DNA of 64,000 nucleotides from Alphaproteobacteria bacterium (GCA_040905865.1 JBBDQU010000053.1:1-64000); one strand, 5' to 3'. Positions 25,386-34,371 are shown, counted from the stretch's first letter. The notes: generated from the letters alone by a model not told the origin. A program made the numbers and translations.

Positions 25386-26153
25386 ATGACCGATAAGAAA
25401 ATTGTCCGTGCGGCGATGGTTGTCATCGGCAATGAGATACTCTCGGGACGGACCCAGGACATCAATCTGCAATACCTTGCGAAGGGTCTGAACGATGTCG
25501 GCATCCGCCTGTCCGAGGCGCGGGTGGTGCCGGACGCCGAAGATGCCATTGTCGGCGCCGTCAATGCATTGCGCGCGACCTACGACTACGTCTTCACGAC
25601 TGGCGGAATCGGTCCGACGCATGACGACATCACGGCGGCCAGTATCGCAAAGGCGTTTGGCGTGGCGCTGATCTGCAATCCGGAGGCGCGGGCCCTGCTG
25701 CAGGCGCATTATGACAGGACCGGGCGGGACCTCAACGAAGCGCGGTTGCGGATGGCGAATACGCCGGAAGGGGCGACGCTGATCGCCAATCCGATATCGA
25801 CCGCGCCGGGGTTCCAGATCGGTAACGTCTATGTAATGGCCGGTGTGCCGGTCGTGATGCAGGCGATGCTGGACGGGCTGAAAAAGCATCTCGTCGGCGG
25901 CGAAATGATGCGTTCCCGTACCGTCGGGGGCGAGGTTGGCGAGGGAATCGTCGCCCGTGCGCTGGGGGAATTGCAGGCGGCGTATCCGGCAATCGATATC
26001 GGCAGTTATCCCTTTTACCGGCCGGACGGTATCACCGGCACCAATATCGTCATGCGCCATACCGACCCGGCCCTGCTTGATGTGGCCATACAGCAGGCCG
26101 CAGAGCTGATCCGGGCGCATGGCGGCGACCCGGTATTTCCCGAAGAGAATTAG
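25386..26153 (+). CDS. CinA-type (MoaB/MogA-fold) molybdopterin-binding domain protein
   Basis: A 255-residue protein of the MoCF_biosynth fold found in the N-terminal half of CinA. MVVIGNEILSGRTQDIN is the opening motif, FTTGGIGPTHDDITA the conserved loop, and AGVPVVMQAM the third family motif. It lacks the C-terminal deamidase part of full CinA, so it is the short form common in alphaproteobacteria. Full CinA proteins act in pyridine-nucleotide repair and DNA-uptake regulons; the role of the short form is not clear. The gene lies 76 bases after the FliN-like gene and 75 bases before tRNA-Leu, with a 10-bp stem in between. Confidence 0.8.
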   Translation: MTDKKIVRAAMVVIGNEILSGRTQDINLQYLAKGLNDVGIRLSEARVVPDAEDAIVGAVNALRATYDYVFTTGGIGPTHDDITAASIAKAFGVALICNPEARALLQAHYDRTGRDLNEARLRMANTPEGATLIANPISTAPGFQIGNVYVMAGVPVVMQAMLDGLKKHLVGGEMMRSRTVGGEVGEGIVARALGELQAAYPAIDIGSYPFYRPDGITGTNIVMRHTDPALLDVAIQQAAELIRAHGGDPVFPEEN

Positions 26154-26180
26154 ACGCCGGACACGGATGACTGCGCACCG

Positions 26181-26209
26181 CGATTGCTTGCGCTGGCGTC
26201 AAGCAATCG
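26181..26209. terminator. Hairpin after the CinA-type gene
   Basis: A perfect 10-base stem (cgattgcttg / caagcaatcg) with a nine-base loop, between the CinA-type gene and tRNA-Leu. No T-run follows on the plus strand, so Rho-independent termination is only possible, not shown. Confidence 0.4.
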
Positions 26210-26228
26210 GTACCGTCCGCGCCATCGT

Positions 26229-26315
26229 GCGGGCGTGGCGGAATCGGTAGACGCAGCAGACTTAAAATCTGCTTTCCGAAAGGGAGTGTGGGTTCAAGTC
26301 CCGCCGCCCGCACCA
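26229..26315 (+). tRNA. tRNA-Leu (anticodon TAA)
   Basis: Complete cloverleaf: acceptor stem gcgggcg pairs with cgcccgc, followed by discriminator A and an encoded CCA (26313-26315). The anticodon stem gcaga/tctgc holds the loop cttaaaa with anticodon TAA at 26263-26265, decoding TTA (and TTG by wobble). The long variable arm typical of leucine tRNAs and the ggttcaagtcc T-arm are present. It lies between the CinA-type gene and the ABC operon. Confidence 0.95.
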
Positions 26316-26399
26316 ATCGCACGTATCAGTTTCAGTCCTGGCGCCCCTGCGTTCGCCGCAGGTGATCAGAACGCAACCCTGAATTCAGACCTTTGCTGA

Positions 26400-26428
26400 T
26401 TGACAACGCGGGTGAGGGTATCTAGCGT
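26400..26428 (+). promoter_or_regulatory. Candidate promoter of the oligopeptide ABC operon
   Basis: TTGACA at 26400-26405 (perfect -35 match) and TAGCGT at 26423-26428 (weak -10 match, three of six bases) with a 17-base spacer. The first operon gene starts at 26486. Only the -35 box is strong, so moderate confidence. Confidence 0.4.
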
Positions 26429-26485
26429 TCCTGCAAGTACCGCTCGTTAAATGAAGTGGACTTAATATTTGAACAGGGAGTTGTC

Positions 26486-27484
26486 GTGGCTGCGCTACTA
26501 GAGATTCTCGACCTGAAAACCGAATTTGCCACCTCTGCGGGAACCGTAAAGGCCGTAGACGGGATCACGTATAACGTCGAGGAAGGCGAGACGGTTGCCA
26601 TCGTCGGCGAGTCCGGATGCGGAAAATCGGTCAGCGCGCTGTCCATTCTGCGCCTGATTCCGGATCCGCCGGGCAAGATCGTCGGCGGCAGCATCAAATT
26701 CATGGGCAACGAGCTTTTGACCATGAGCGATGTGGAAATCCGCAAGATACGCGGCAACCAGATCGGGATGGTTTTCCAGGAACCGATGACGTCGCTCAAC
26801 CCGGTACTGACGATCGGCCGTCAGTTGACCGAAACGGTTGAGCACCACATCGGCGTCGATCATGAAAAAGCCATGGACCGGGCGCGCGAACTGCTGCGCC
26901 TGGTTGGAATTTCCGATGCGGACCGGCGGCTGGAACAGTATCCGCACCATCTTTCGGGCGGCATGCGTCAGCGGGTCATGATCGCCATGGCCCTGGCGTG
27001 CGAGCCGAAGCTGATCATCGCCGATGAACCGACTACGGCGCTGGATGTCACGATCCAGGCGCAGATTCTGGAGCTGATGAAAAGCCTGACGGAGCGTCTC
27101 GGCGTTGCCCTCGTCATCATCACGCACAACCTCGGTGTGGTCGCGCGATACGCCAACCGGGTGAATGTGATGTATGCGGGAAAAATCATCGAGCGCGGCG
27201 CCGCCACCGAAATCTACCACGCCCCCCGGCATCCCTATACGCTCGGCCTGTTACGGTCCGTGCCGCGCCTGGACCAGGCTCGGGGCTCGCGACTGATCCC
27301 CATCGACGGGCAGCCGCCGGATCTGACGCGCCTGGATGGCGGTTGCGCCTTCCGGCCGCGCTGTGTTTTTGCCATTGACCGTTGCGCCGGGGAAATTCCG
27401 CCGCTGGAGGATGTCGGCGACGGTCATCTCGTCGCCTGCTGGCAGCAGGGAGTTGTTGGGCAATCCATGAGGAAGGCATCGTGA
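26486..27484 (+). CDS. Oligopeptide/dipeptide ABC transporter ATPase (DppD/OppD type)
   Basis: A 332-residue ATPase. Walker A GESGCGKS near residue 50, Q-loop near [11 protein letters not shown], signature LSGGMRQR, Walker [14 protein letters not shown], and the His switch in ITHNLG are intact. The C-terminal oligopeptide-transporter extension with its Cys pair ([12 protein letters not shown]) is present, as in DppD/OppD. It drives import of peptides or similar solutes with its partner ATPase. I take the GTG at 26486, six bases after GGGAG; an ATG at 26456 is less well placed. Its TGA overlaps the GTG of the next gene (GTGA). Confidence 0.92.
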   Translation: MAALLEILDLKTEFATSAGTVKAVDGITYNVEEGETVAIVGESGCGKSVSALSILRLIPDPPGKIVGGSIKFMGNELLTMSDVEIRKIRGNQIGMVFQEPMTSLNPVLTIGRQLTETVEHHIGVDHEKAMDRARELLRLVGISDADRRLEQYPHHLSGGMRQRVMIAMALACEPKLIIADEPTTALDVTIQAQILELMKSLTERLGVALVIITHNLGVVARYANRVNVMYAGKIIERGAATEIYHAPRHPYTLGLLRSVPRLDQARGSRLIPIDGQPPDLTRLDGGCAFRPRCVFAIDRCAGEIPPLEDVGDGHLVACWQQGVVGQSMRKAS

Positions 27485-28500
27485 GCATAGCCGAATCAGA
27501 CGCCCCGGCGGCATCGGCGGAACTGGGCGAAACGCTGCTTCAGGTCAGGGACCTGAAGAAATACTTCCCTATCAACGAGGGAATTCTCATCAAGCGCACC
27601 GTCGCCAATGTAAAGGCGGTCGACGGAATCAGTTTCGACGTGCGAAGAGGCGAGACACTGGGCCTGGTCGGCGAATCCGGCTGCGGCAAATCCACGACCG
27701 GGCGCTGTATCCTGCAGCTGGAACGGCCGACCGCCGGCCATATCCTGTATGACGGTGTCGATCTCGCGACGATCAGCGGCGCCGCGTTGAGCAAGATGCG
27801 CGAACGCATCCAGGTCATCTTCCAGGACCCCTTTTCCTCGCTCAATCCGCGGATGAAAATCGGGCAGATCATCGCCGAGCCCATGCATGTGCACGGAATT
27901 GAACCGGATGAGGGCAAGCGCAACGCGCGCGTGGCGGAACTGCTCAGCGTCTGCGGCCTCAATCCGCGCATGGCGGATCGTTATCCCCATGAAATGAGCG
28001 GCGGACAGCGCCAGCGGGTTGGTATCGCCCGCGCTCTTTCGATGCGACCGGAATTCATCGTCTGCGACGAAGCGGTTTCCGCCCTCGATGTTTCGATCCA
28101 GGCGCAGGTGATCAACCTGCTGGAGGATCTGCGTGAACAGTTCAATCTGACTTATCTGTTCATTGCCCATGACCTGAGTGTGGTTCGGCACCTGTGTCAC
28201 CGCGTGGCCGTCATGTATCTCGGCCGGATTGTCGAATTGGCCGATGCCGATGAATTGTTTGACAATCCATTGCATCCTTACACTCAGGCGCTGCTCTCCG
28301 CTGTACCTGTGCCTGACCCGACCGTAGAAGCCGGGCGTGTGCACAAGGTGGTGAAGGGGGAGGTGCCGAGCCCGATCAATCCACCGTCAGGGTGCGTTTT
28401 TCACCCGCGTTGTGAAATGGCTGTGGACAGATGCAGCGTCAAAATACCGGAACTACGTGAACTGAAACCCGGGCACTGGGTGGCCTGTACGGAGGTTTGA
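27481..28500 (+). CDS. Oligopeptide/dipeptide ABC transporter ATPase (DppF/OppF type)
   Basis: A 339-residue ATPase, partner of the preceding one. N-terminal [15 protein letters not shown] is characteristic of the F-type subunit. Walker [14 protein letters not shown]-loop [14 protein letters not shown], signature [10 protein letters not shown], Walker [14 protein letters not shown] and switch IAHDLSVV are intact. The C-terminal Cys-containing extension ([14 protein letters not shown]) follows. The start is GTG 27481, which overlaps the stop of the D-type gene, so the two ATPases are translationally coupled. The substrate-binding gene starts 86 bases on. Confidence 0.92.
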   Translation: MSIAESDAPAASAELGETLLQVRDLKKYFPINEGILIKRTVANVKAVDGISFDVRRGETLGLVGESGCGKSTTGRCILQLERPTAGHILYDGVDLATISGAALSKMRERIQVIFQDPFSSLNPRMKIGQIIAEPMHVHGIEPDEGKRNARVAELLSVCGLNPRMADRYPHEMSGGQRQRVGIARALSMRPEFIVCDEAVSALDVSIQAQVINLLEDLREQFNLTYLFIAHDLSVVRHLCHRVAVMYLGRIVELADADELFDNPLHPYTQALLSAVPVPDPTVEAGRVHKVVKGEVPSPINPPSGCVFHPRCEMAVDRCSVKIPELRELKPGHWVACTEV

Positions 28501-28586
28501 CGGTTACGCGACACGATAAACAAGAAACATAATATCCGTTCAGGGAAGGCTTATGGTCCATATTTTTGGGAGAAGGAGATGGAACA

Positions 28587-30194
28587 GTGAAACGCGTTAC
28601 AAGAAGTATCATGGCGCTTGGAACAGGCGCGGCGATGGGACTGGCGGCGCTTGGCGCCTCGGCAGCCGACACACCAAAATCCGGCGGTATCCTCAATATT
28701 GTCGTACCGAGTAATCCGCCATCCTATGACGCCCATCAGGAAACGACCTTCGGCGTCATCCATCCGCTCGCGCCGGTCTACAGTCTGCTGATCCGGGTTG
28801 ATCCGGATAACCCGCAGTCGTCGGATTTCGTCTGCGACCTTTGCGTTGGCGGCGTACCGGCGCCGACAGAAGACGGCACGCTTTATACCTTCAAAATTCG
28901 TCAGGGCGTAAAATTTCATGATGGTACGCCGCTGACGTCCGCGGACGTCAAGGCAAGCTGGGACAAGATCATTTTCCCGCCGGAAGGCGTGCCGAGCTCC
29001 CGCAAGGCGTTTTACGCCATGGTGGATTCCATTAACGCGCCGGATGCGGAAACGGTGACCTTCAAATTGAAATACCCGTCACCGGCCTTCCTGCCGGCTC
29101 TTGGCGATCCTTTTGCCTGGATTTATTCCAAGAAGGACCTCGATGAACACGGCTATTCCTGGCACAAGACAAACGTCAACGGTTCCGGTCCGTTCATCTT
29201 CGTTTCACACGAAGCCGGTTCTTCAATCGAAGGCAAGAAAAACCCGAATTATTATGTTGAAGGACGGCCTTATCTGGACGGGTATAGAGCCATCATTGCA
29301 CCGAAGATGGCGCTTCGCCTGCAGGCCATCCGTGCCGACCAGGCCGCGATCGAGTTTCGCGGATTTCCGCCGAAAGCCCGCGATGATCTTGTGAAAGCCC
29401 TTGGCGACAAGATCACGGTGCAGGAAAGCGACTGGAACTGCGGCAACATGGTGGTGTTCAACACCAAGATGCCGCCGTTCGACGATGCCCGTGTCCGCCG
29501 CGCGCTGACGCTGGCCATCGACCGTTGGGGCGGTTCGGAGTACCTGTCGCAAATTGCGATCGTGAAGACGGTCGGCGGAATCGTGTTCCCGGGACACGAA
29601 CTGGCGGCGACGAAGGAAGAACTTCAGCAAATCGCCGGTTTCTGGCCGGATATCAAGGAATCGCGGGCGGAAGCCAGGCGCCTCCTGAAGGAAGCCGGAC
29701 ACGAGAACCTGAAATTCGACCTGCACAACCGTGCCGTCGACCAGCCTTACAAGATCGTTGGAACCTGGCTGATCGATCAGTGGAAGCAGATCGGGGTCGA
29801 TGTGACGCAAAAGGCGGTGCCGACGGCGCAGTGGTATGACAAATACCGCAAGACGAGAGACTTCCAGGTCGGTCTGGACGCAAACTGCCAGTCTGTCGTC
29901 AATCCGACGGCGGATATCGCGAAGGTCCTTTGCGGGTCCACGAACAATTACTCTCAGTGTGAAGACGAGGAGGTCGTGGATCTCTTCAACAAGATGAGCA
30001 AAGAGGGTGACATGGCAAAAGTGCGCACAATGATGCGTCGCTATGAAAAGATTGTCATGGATGAGCAGGCCTATATGGGCCACGCGCTGTGGTGGTACAA
30101 GATCAACCCGCACCAGTCCTACGTCAAGGGCTGGAAGATCGCGCCGAGCCACTACCTGAACCAGCAACTCGATAACGTCTGGCTGGACAGGTAG
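28587..30194 (+). CDS. Periplasmic substrate-binding protein, SBP family 5
   Basis: A 535-residue exported binding protein of the dipeptide/oligopeptide/nickel type. The signal peptide (RSIMALGTGAAMGLAALGASAAD) is followed by GGILNIVVPSNPPSYD, YTFKIRQGVKFHDGTPLTSADVKASWD (the family hallmark), and FDDARVRRALTLAIDR. The C-terminal part has several Cys (NCQSV, LCGSTNNYSQCED), uncommon in this family and possibly a disulfide. The start is the GTG at 28587, behind AGAAGGAGATGGAA. It captures solute for the permease pair downstream. Specific ligand unknown: peptide, opine or amino-sugar are all possible. Confidence 0.9.
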   Translation: MKRVTRSIMALGTGAAMGLAALGASAADTPKSGGILNIVVPSNPPSYDAHQETTFGVIHPLAPVYSLLIRVDPDNPQSSDFVCDLCVGGVPAPTEDGTLYTFKIRQGVKFHDGTPLTSADVKASWDKIIFPPEGVPSSRKAFYAMVDSINAPDAETVTFKLKYPSPAFLPALGDPFAWIYSKKDLDEHGYSWHKTNVNGSGPFIFVSHEAGSSIEGKKNPNYYVEGRPYLDGYRAIIAPKMALRLQAIRADQAAIEFRGFPPKARDDLVKALGDKITVQESDWNCGNMVVFNTKMPPFDDARVRRALTLAIDRWGGSEYLSQIAIVKTVGGIVFPGHELAATKEELQQIAGFWPDIKESRAEARRLLKEAGHENLKFDLHNRAVDQPYKIVGTWLIDQWKQIGVDVTQKAVPTAQWYDKYRKTRDFQVGLDANCQSVVNPTADIAKVLCGSTNNYSQCEDEEVVDLFNKMSKEGDMAKVRTMMRRYEKIVMDEQAYMGHALWWYKINPHQSYVKGWKIAPSHYLNQQLDNVWLDR

Positions 30195-30219
30195 AGGCCG
30201 CGTTCACCGTAATCCGAAG

Positions 30220-30249
30220 CCCCCGTCATGCGCCCGATGGTGCATGACG
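30220..30249 (+). promoter_or_regulatory. Intercistronic hairpin between binding-protein and permease genes
   Basis: A perfect 10-base stem (cccgtcatgc / gcatgacggg) with a ten-base loop, 25 bases after the binding-protein stop. No T-run follows. Such hairpins after binding-protein genes commonly protect the upstream mRNA, giving more binding protein than permease. That role is inferred here. Confidence 0.55.
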
Positions 30250-30306
30250 GGCGGCTGAGGCTTTCGGAAAATTTTGCCGCGCAATCCGACAGGGCATGGC
30301 TGGAAG

Positions 30307-31278
30307 ATGTACAAATATATCATAAATCGCGTTCTTTTGATGATTCCGACGCTTCTTGGCGCAGCGGTGCTCGTGTTCTTCGTGCTGCGACTGGCGCCGG
30401 GCGATGTCTGCGAGATGCGCATGGCCGGGACAGGGCTTTTTGCCGATCCGGAGGCCATTGCCATTTGCCAGGAAAACCTTGGCCTGAATGACTCCAAACT
30501 TGTGCAGTTCGGCCGTTTTGTCGGCGGGTATTTCACTTTCGACCTTGGTATCTCCATGTGGACAGCCAGGCCGATAACGGAAGAGATCGGCCTTCGGTTC
30601 CAACTGTCGCTGCAACTGGCGATCATGGCGACAATATTATCCATAATCATCGCCATCCCGCTGGGGACTCTATCCGCGGTCAAACAGAATACCTGGATTG
30701 ACTATGTGGTCCGGAGTTTTTCCATTGCCGGGATTGCGATGCCGTCGTTCTGGCTGGGCATCCTGATTATCCTGGGCCTCCTGATTACGACACAGGTCTG
30801 GTTCGGCGCGCCCTGGATGCCGCCGATCACCTATGTTTCGCCGCTCGAAGACCCGTTGGGGAACCTCGCGCAGTTGATCTGGCCGGCAATGGCGACCGGG
30901 TACCGGTATGCGGCGGTGTCCACCCGCATGACCCGTTCGGCCCTGCTAGAGGTGCTGCGTGAAGATTACGTTCGGACGGCGCGCGCCAAGGGCCTTCTGG
31001 AAAAAGTGATCATCAACCGCCACGCGCTCAAGAACGCGCTGCTGCCGGTTGTCACCATCATCGGCATCGAATTTGCCTTCCTGATGGGCGGGCTCGTGGT
31101 GACGGAGCAGGTCTTCAATCTCAACGGCCTCGGTAAGCTGTTCGTCGAGTCGGTGCTGAACCATGACTACAACATGACGCAGCAACTGGTCATGCTGGTC
31201 GCGCTGATCTTCATTCTCACCAATTTTTTCGTGGATCTCCTGTATGCCTGGCTCGATCCGCGAATTCGCTACGCTTGA
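30307..31278 (+). CDS. Oligopeptide/dipeptide ABC transporter permease (DppB/OppB type)
   Basis: A 323-residue inner-membrane protein with six helices. Typical first-permease beginning MYKYIINRVLLMIPTLLGAAVLVF, the loop with APGDVC, and the EAA-type ATPase contact loop near residues 220-245 (LLEVLREDYVRTARAKGLLEKVIINRHALKNAL). The C-terminus ends LLYAWLDPRIRY as in DppB. It forms the channel with the downstream permease, ten bases away. The start codon at 30307 follows a GGAAG site. Confidence 0.92.
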   Translation: MYKYIINRVLLMIPTLLGAAVLVFFVLRLAPGDVCEMRMAGTGLFADPEAIAICQENLGLNDSKLVQFGRFVGGYFTFDLGISMWTARPITEEIGLRFQLSLQLAIMATILSIIIAIPLGTLSAVKQNTWIDYVVRSFSIAGIAMPSFWLGILIILGLLITTQVWFGAPWMPPITYVSPLEDPLGNLAQLIWPAMATGYRYAAVSTRMTRSALLEVLREDYVRTARAKGLLEKVIINRHALKNALLPVVTIIGIEFAFLMGGLVVTEQVFNLNGLGKLFVESVLNHDYNMTQQLVMLVALIFILTNFFVDLLYAWLDPRIRYA

Positions 31279-31287
31279 GGTGCGCCC

Positions 31288-32181
31288 ATGACCGTAACTA
31301 CCGGTGACGACAGTGGTCTTGAAGACGTCGGGCGCAGTGCGACGCTCAAGTCTCTTGCAGGGTTCTGCCGCAATCATCCCTTGGGCGCCGCAGGAGCGTT
31401 CATCGTATTGCTGATCATCCTTTCCGCGATTTTTGCGGAGGCCATCACCGTTTACGATCCGGAAGAAATCAGCTTTGAAGCGATGCTGGAGGCGCCGTCC
31501 CTGGCCCATCCATTGGGTACGGATAACTACGGTCGCGACATCCTGACCCGGATCATCTATGGCGCACGGACGGCGCTGGTGGTCGGTTTCGTCGCCGCCT
31601 TTGTCGGCTCTTTCATCGGGCTCGTGCTGGGTGTCGCCAGCGCCTATTTCGGCGGATATTTCGACCTTATTTTCCAGCGTGTCATGGATGTCTTCCTGGC
31701 GTTTCCGCTGATCATCCTGGCCCTCGCCGTGGTCGCGGTGCTGGGAACGGGGACCGAAAATGTAATTGTCGCCATTACCATTCCGTTTATCCCGCAATGC
31801 GCCCGCGTTGTGCGCTCGAATGCGCTGGCGATCCGGGAAATTCCCTATGTGGACGCGGCGCGCGCCTGCGGCTTTTCGGATACCCGGATCATCCTGCGGC
31901 ACATGGTGCCGAACGTCATGGCGCCCTTTCTGATCATGATCACCGCCTTTGTCGGCCAGGCGATCCTGCTGGAAGCCTCGCTGTCCTATCTCGGTCTCGG
32001 CGTACAGGAACCCGAGGCGGCCTGGGGACTCATGCTTCAGGGCGGTGCGGAAGAATATGCCGAAAGTGCGCCCTGGGTTGCGATTTTCCCGGGCCTGGCC
32101 ATCACTCTGGCGGTTTTTGCCTTCAACCTCTACGGCGACGCCCTGCGCGACGTGCTGGATCCGAAGATGCGCGCCCGATAA
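31288..32181 (+). CDS. Oligopeptide/dipeptide ABC transporter permease (DppC/OppC type)
   Basis: A 297-residue inner-membrane protein, second permease of the importer. N-terminal cytosolic segment FCRNHPLGAAGAFIV, then HPLGTDNYGRDILTRIIYGARTAL (the DppC hallmark), the helices, and the EAA loop (REIPYVDAARACGFSDTRIILRHMVPN). The end reads FNLYGDALRDVLDPKMRAR. It completes the five-gene transport operon, which ends in a strong terminator about 20 bases later. Confidence 0.92.
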   Translation: MTVTTGDDSGLEDVGRSATLKSLAGFCRNHPLGAAGAFIVLLIILSAIFAEAITVYDPEEISFEAMLEAPSLAHPLGTDNYGRDILTRIIYGARTALVVGFVAAFVGSFIGLVLGVASAYFGGYFDLIFQRVMDVFLAFPLIILALAVVAVLGTGTENVIVAITIPFIPQCARVVRSNALAIREIPYVDAARACGFSDTRIILRHMVPNVMAPFLIMITAFVGQAILLEASLSYLGLGVQEPEAAWGLMLQGGAEEYAESAPWVAIFPGLAITLAVFAFNLYGDALRDVLDPKMRAR

Positions 32182-32202
32182 CATACCCGATCCCGTCGGA
32201 AA

Positions 32203-32237
32203 GGCCGCCGCACCGGATATGTGCGGCGGCCTTTTTT
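32203..32237 (+). terminator. Strong Rho-independent terminator of the ABC operon
   Basis: An 11-base GC-rich stem (ggccgccgcac / gtgcggcggcc) with a seven-base loop, followed by six T. It sits 22 bases after the last permease stop codon and is the best terminator in the window. Confidence 0.9.
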
Positions 32238-32505
32238 CGTTTCCTGTCCGGAATTCGTATGGGGTGTGGATTTCATAAAGTAATTAAAATTTTAAATAAA
32301 GTAAAATAAAATAATATGACAAAAAATATCAATTAATATTAAATAAAAAATTATTGATTATCAATAAAGATAAACGATACTCCAAGTTTATTGGCCGGGG
32401 CCGGATCATTCGTGGTTTGGTTCGCGCCGTGACTTGTCGGTTGATTGTGCGCCGACCGGTTTGACGCGTTTTGCGGCAAGCTGTGACGACGAGGAGACAC
32501 AGACA
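32238..32505. other. AT-rich island upstream of the ParA gene
   Basis: Between the terminator and the ParA start there is no gene. Bases 32281-32370 contain only about seven G/C in 90, in a GC-rich genome. Within it lies a 17-base palindrome (32351-32367), listed separately. The GC content returns to normal by about 32395. It could be a regulatory or DNA-binding region. Confidence 0.8.
32351..32367. promoter_or_regulatory. 17-bp palindrome (ttattgat-t-atcaataa), candidate operator
   Basis: Eight-base arms ttattgat and atcaataa are exact reverse complements around one T, inside the AT-rich island 139 bases before the ParA gene. Its half-site TTGAT resembles FNR/CRP sites, but those have four bases between the halves, not one. 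The ribbon-helix-helix protein two genes down could be the ligand; that is inference. Confidence 0.5.
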
Positions 32506-33237
32506 ATGTTGGTGATGGCAGTAGCATCCCGTAAGGGAGGGTCCGGCAAGACAACCCTGGCAGGGCATCTTGCGGTGCAGGCGGAACGCGCCGGATTCGG
32601 CCCGATTGCATTGGTCGATACGGATCCCCAGGGCAGCCTTTCGGACTGGTGGAACGAACGCAAGGCGGAAACCCCGGTTTTCGCGCGGACAATCATTGCG
32701 CAACTGCCGCGCGATATCGAACGCATGAAACGTCTGGGCATACGCCTGCTGATCGTCGATACGCCGCCGGCGATCACCCTGACGATTGCCCATGTGATCA
32801 AGGTATCCGATCTGGTCGTGATCCCGACCCGGCCAAGCCCCCATGACCTGCGGGCCGCGGGCGCCACAATCGAACTGGCGGAACGCATGGGCAAGCCGAT
32901 GATTTTTGTGATCAATGGCGCGACGCCGCGGGCGCGCATTACCTCCCAGGCCGTCATCGCACTGTCACAGCATGGCACGCTGGCGCCGTCGATCATCCAT
33001 CAGCGCACGGATTTTGCGTCAAGCATGATCGACGGACGGACGGTAATGGAGCTTCCCCGCAAATCCCGGTCGGCGGCGGAAATCGAAAACCTCTGGATGT
33101 ATATGGAAAGCCGGCTGATCCGCGACGATATGACGATGCGCCAGAATATCCTGCAACGGGTTGCGTCGCCGCCGGCTTCCTATGGGATTCGGTCCGTTAC
33201 CGGGGACCGCCATCTTGAAGGGGAGACGGTTCGATGA
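32506..33237 (+). CDS. ParA/MinD-type ATPase (orphan)
   Basis: A 243-residue deviant-Walker ATPase. VASRKGGSGKTTLAGHLA carries the signature Lys and Walker A; LVDTDPQGSLSDWW is Walker A'; LLIVDTPPA is Walker B. These proteins move cargo such as plasmids, chromosome origins, chemoreceptors or carboxysomes along the nucleoid or pole. There is no chromosomal ParB or parS-like site in the window, so it is not the usual ParAB pair. I chose ATG 32506 behind GAGGAGAC; an upstream frame starts at 32434. It overlaps the next gene by four bases (ATGA). An AT-rich island with a palindrome precedes it. Confidence 0.85.
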   Translation: MLVMAVASRKGGSGKTTLAGHLAVQAERAGFGPIALVDTDPQGSLSDWWNERKAETPVFARTIIAQLPRDIERMKRLGIRLLIVDTPPAITLTIAHVIKVSDLVVIPTRPSPHDLRAAGATIELAERMGKPMIFVINGATPRARITSQAVIALSQHGTLAPSIIHQRTDFASSMIDGRTVMELPRKSRSAAEIENLWMYMESRLIRDDMTMRQNILQRVASPPASYGIRSVTGDRHLEGETVR

Positions 33238-33722
33238 GCGGATATGAAGCCATTGCCCCGCTGACGGGCACCCTGCTGTCCAGCAAGGGCGCCGCCGCGC
33301 CCAGCAATTCCGTTGCCTCCCTGATGGACGACTTTGCCGTAGAGGCGCTCGCCACCGCGCGGCCGTCGATGCGCCCGGCGTTGTCGCCGCGTGGCGAATC
33401 GGCGAAACCGCAGCAGGCTGGTACGGGTGCATACAGAAACGGGTCCAGAGTCACACCCCAACCGGTCCCCAAGGCAGTTAAGGGGGCGGCGCAGGAGCGT
33501 ATCAAGCTGTCGCTGCGACTGGACGCAGAGCAGCACCTTCGCCTGAAGCTGGCGGCGGCGCATCTTCGGCTTAGCAGCCAGGCCCTGCTCATGACGGCGC
33601 TTGACGATTATCTGGCCAATGCCGCCGTCGATATCCGCGATGGCCAATGCGCTTGCCTGATGTCCGGCGCACTGGATCCTACGGCGCCATGTCGCGGAAA
33701 ACGGTGCGGCAATGCCGGGTGA
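33234..33722 (+). CDS. Ribbon-helix-helix-like protein, partner of the ParA gene
   Basis: A 162-residue protein. Residues 1-80 are Ala/Pro/Ser-rich and probably disordered. Residues 85-130 match the ribbon-helix-helix pattern: strand IKLSLRLDAEQHLRLKLAAAHL, then LSSQALLMTALDDYLA. Four Cys follow near the C-terminus (CACLMSG, CRGKRC). RHH proteins bind DNA as dimers, and small RHH partners (ParG, omega) stimulate ParA ATPases on plasmids. Translational coupling to the ParA gene (ATGA) suggests it is the adaptor or regulator. Not a recognised family. Confidence 0.6.
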   Translation: MSGYEAIAPLTGTLLSSKGAAAPSNSVASLMDDFAVEALATARPSMRPALSPRGESAKPQQAGTGAYRNGSRVTPQPVPKAVKGAAQERIKLSLRLDAEQHLRLKLAAAHLRLSSQALLMTALDDYLANAAVDIRDGQCACLMSGALDPTAPCRGKRCGNAG

Positions 33723-33729
33723 GCCGGAG

Positions 33730-34371
33730 ATGAAACCGGACACCGCCTGCGGTCAGGAAGCCGCGTCGCTTTCCGATATGGGGTTGCGACGGCCATCCCT
33801 TTCGTCTCGTGGGAAAGATGGGGATATCACGGCGATGCTTGCGGCGATGCCGGCGGCGCCGGAGGTCCTGTCGGATTTCGATGGAATCGAACCGGTAACC
33901 GGGCTGGAAATGCGCGATGTCACGCCCCGGCCATCGGGACCGGCGGATGTCGTGAAGTGGTGGAACGGGCTTCGGCAATCCTGCCCGATGCCATCGCGCT
34001 CGCAGTTGACGGCGTCTGAACTGGCGTCGCGCTGGCCAAATCTTGTGCTGTTCCGCTGTGGAAATCTGCCCGGCCGGTTTCAGCCGGACTCAACTTTTGC
34101 AACCGCGTTACGCGCCAACAGGGACGGGCGCGATACCGGCCTGTCGGGCAGCCCGGAATTTACGGCAATGCTGTCACGATGGATGATCCGCCTGGCCAAC
34201 AAGGCCCTGGCGGCCGGCGCGCCGGTACAGGAGGATTCCCATTTCGATACCGCCGACGGCAGAATCGGATTTACGCTGGTTGCCCTGCCATTCGGCGAGG
34301 ACAGCCAGCCGGACCACATTCTCTGTCACGTACAGCAGGACACATCGGCGGAACGACCCGGACGGCGGTAA
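33730..34371 (+). CDS. PAS_5-like domain protein, third gene of the ParA cluster
   Basis: A 213-residue protein. The segment VKWWNGLRQSCPMPSRSQLTASELASRWPNLVLFRCG (about residues 75-112) matches the start of PAS_5-type sensory domains, in which a Trp, PSR and a following LxP motif recur. The remainder fits a degenerate PAS fold. An N-terminal part (about 70 residues) is low-complexity. Start is uncertain: ATG 33730 has GGTGAG six bases ahead, ATG 33712 overlaps the previous gene. It may sense a signal or serve as cargo adaptor for the ParA system. The stop is separated from the convergent msrP end by one base. Confidence 0.5.
   Translation: MKPDTACGQEAASLSDMGLRRPSLSSRGKDGDITAMLAAMPAAPEVLSDFDGIEPVTGLEMRDVTPRPSGPADVVKWWNGLRQSCPMPSRSQLTASELASRWPNLVLFRCGNLPGRFQPDSTFATALRANRDGRDTGLSGSPEFTAMLSRWMIRLANKALAAGAPVQEDSHFDTADGRIGFTLVALPFGEDSQPDHILCHVQQDTSAERPGRR

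Noticed and set aside
26181-26209. Strong Rho-independent terminator before tRNA-Leu
   Set aside because: The stem is perfect but no T-run follows; listed only as a possible weak terminator.
32351-32367. FNR/CRP box
   Set aside because: The halves TTGAT and ATCAA are separated by one base, whereas FNR sites have four.
32270-32385. AT-rich island as a replication origin
   Set aside because: No DnaA-box cluster or replication gene next to it. An origin is possible only as speculation, so it is listed only as an unexplained island.
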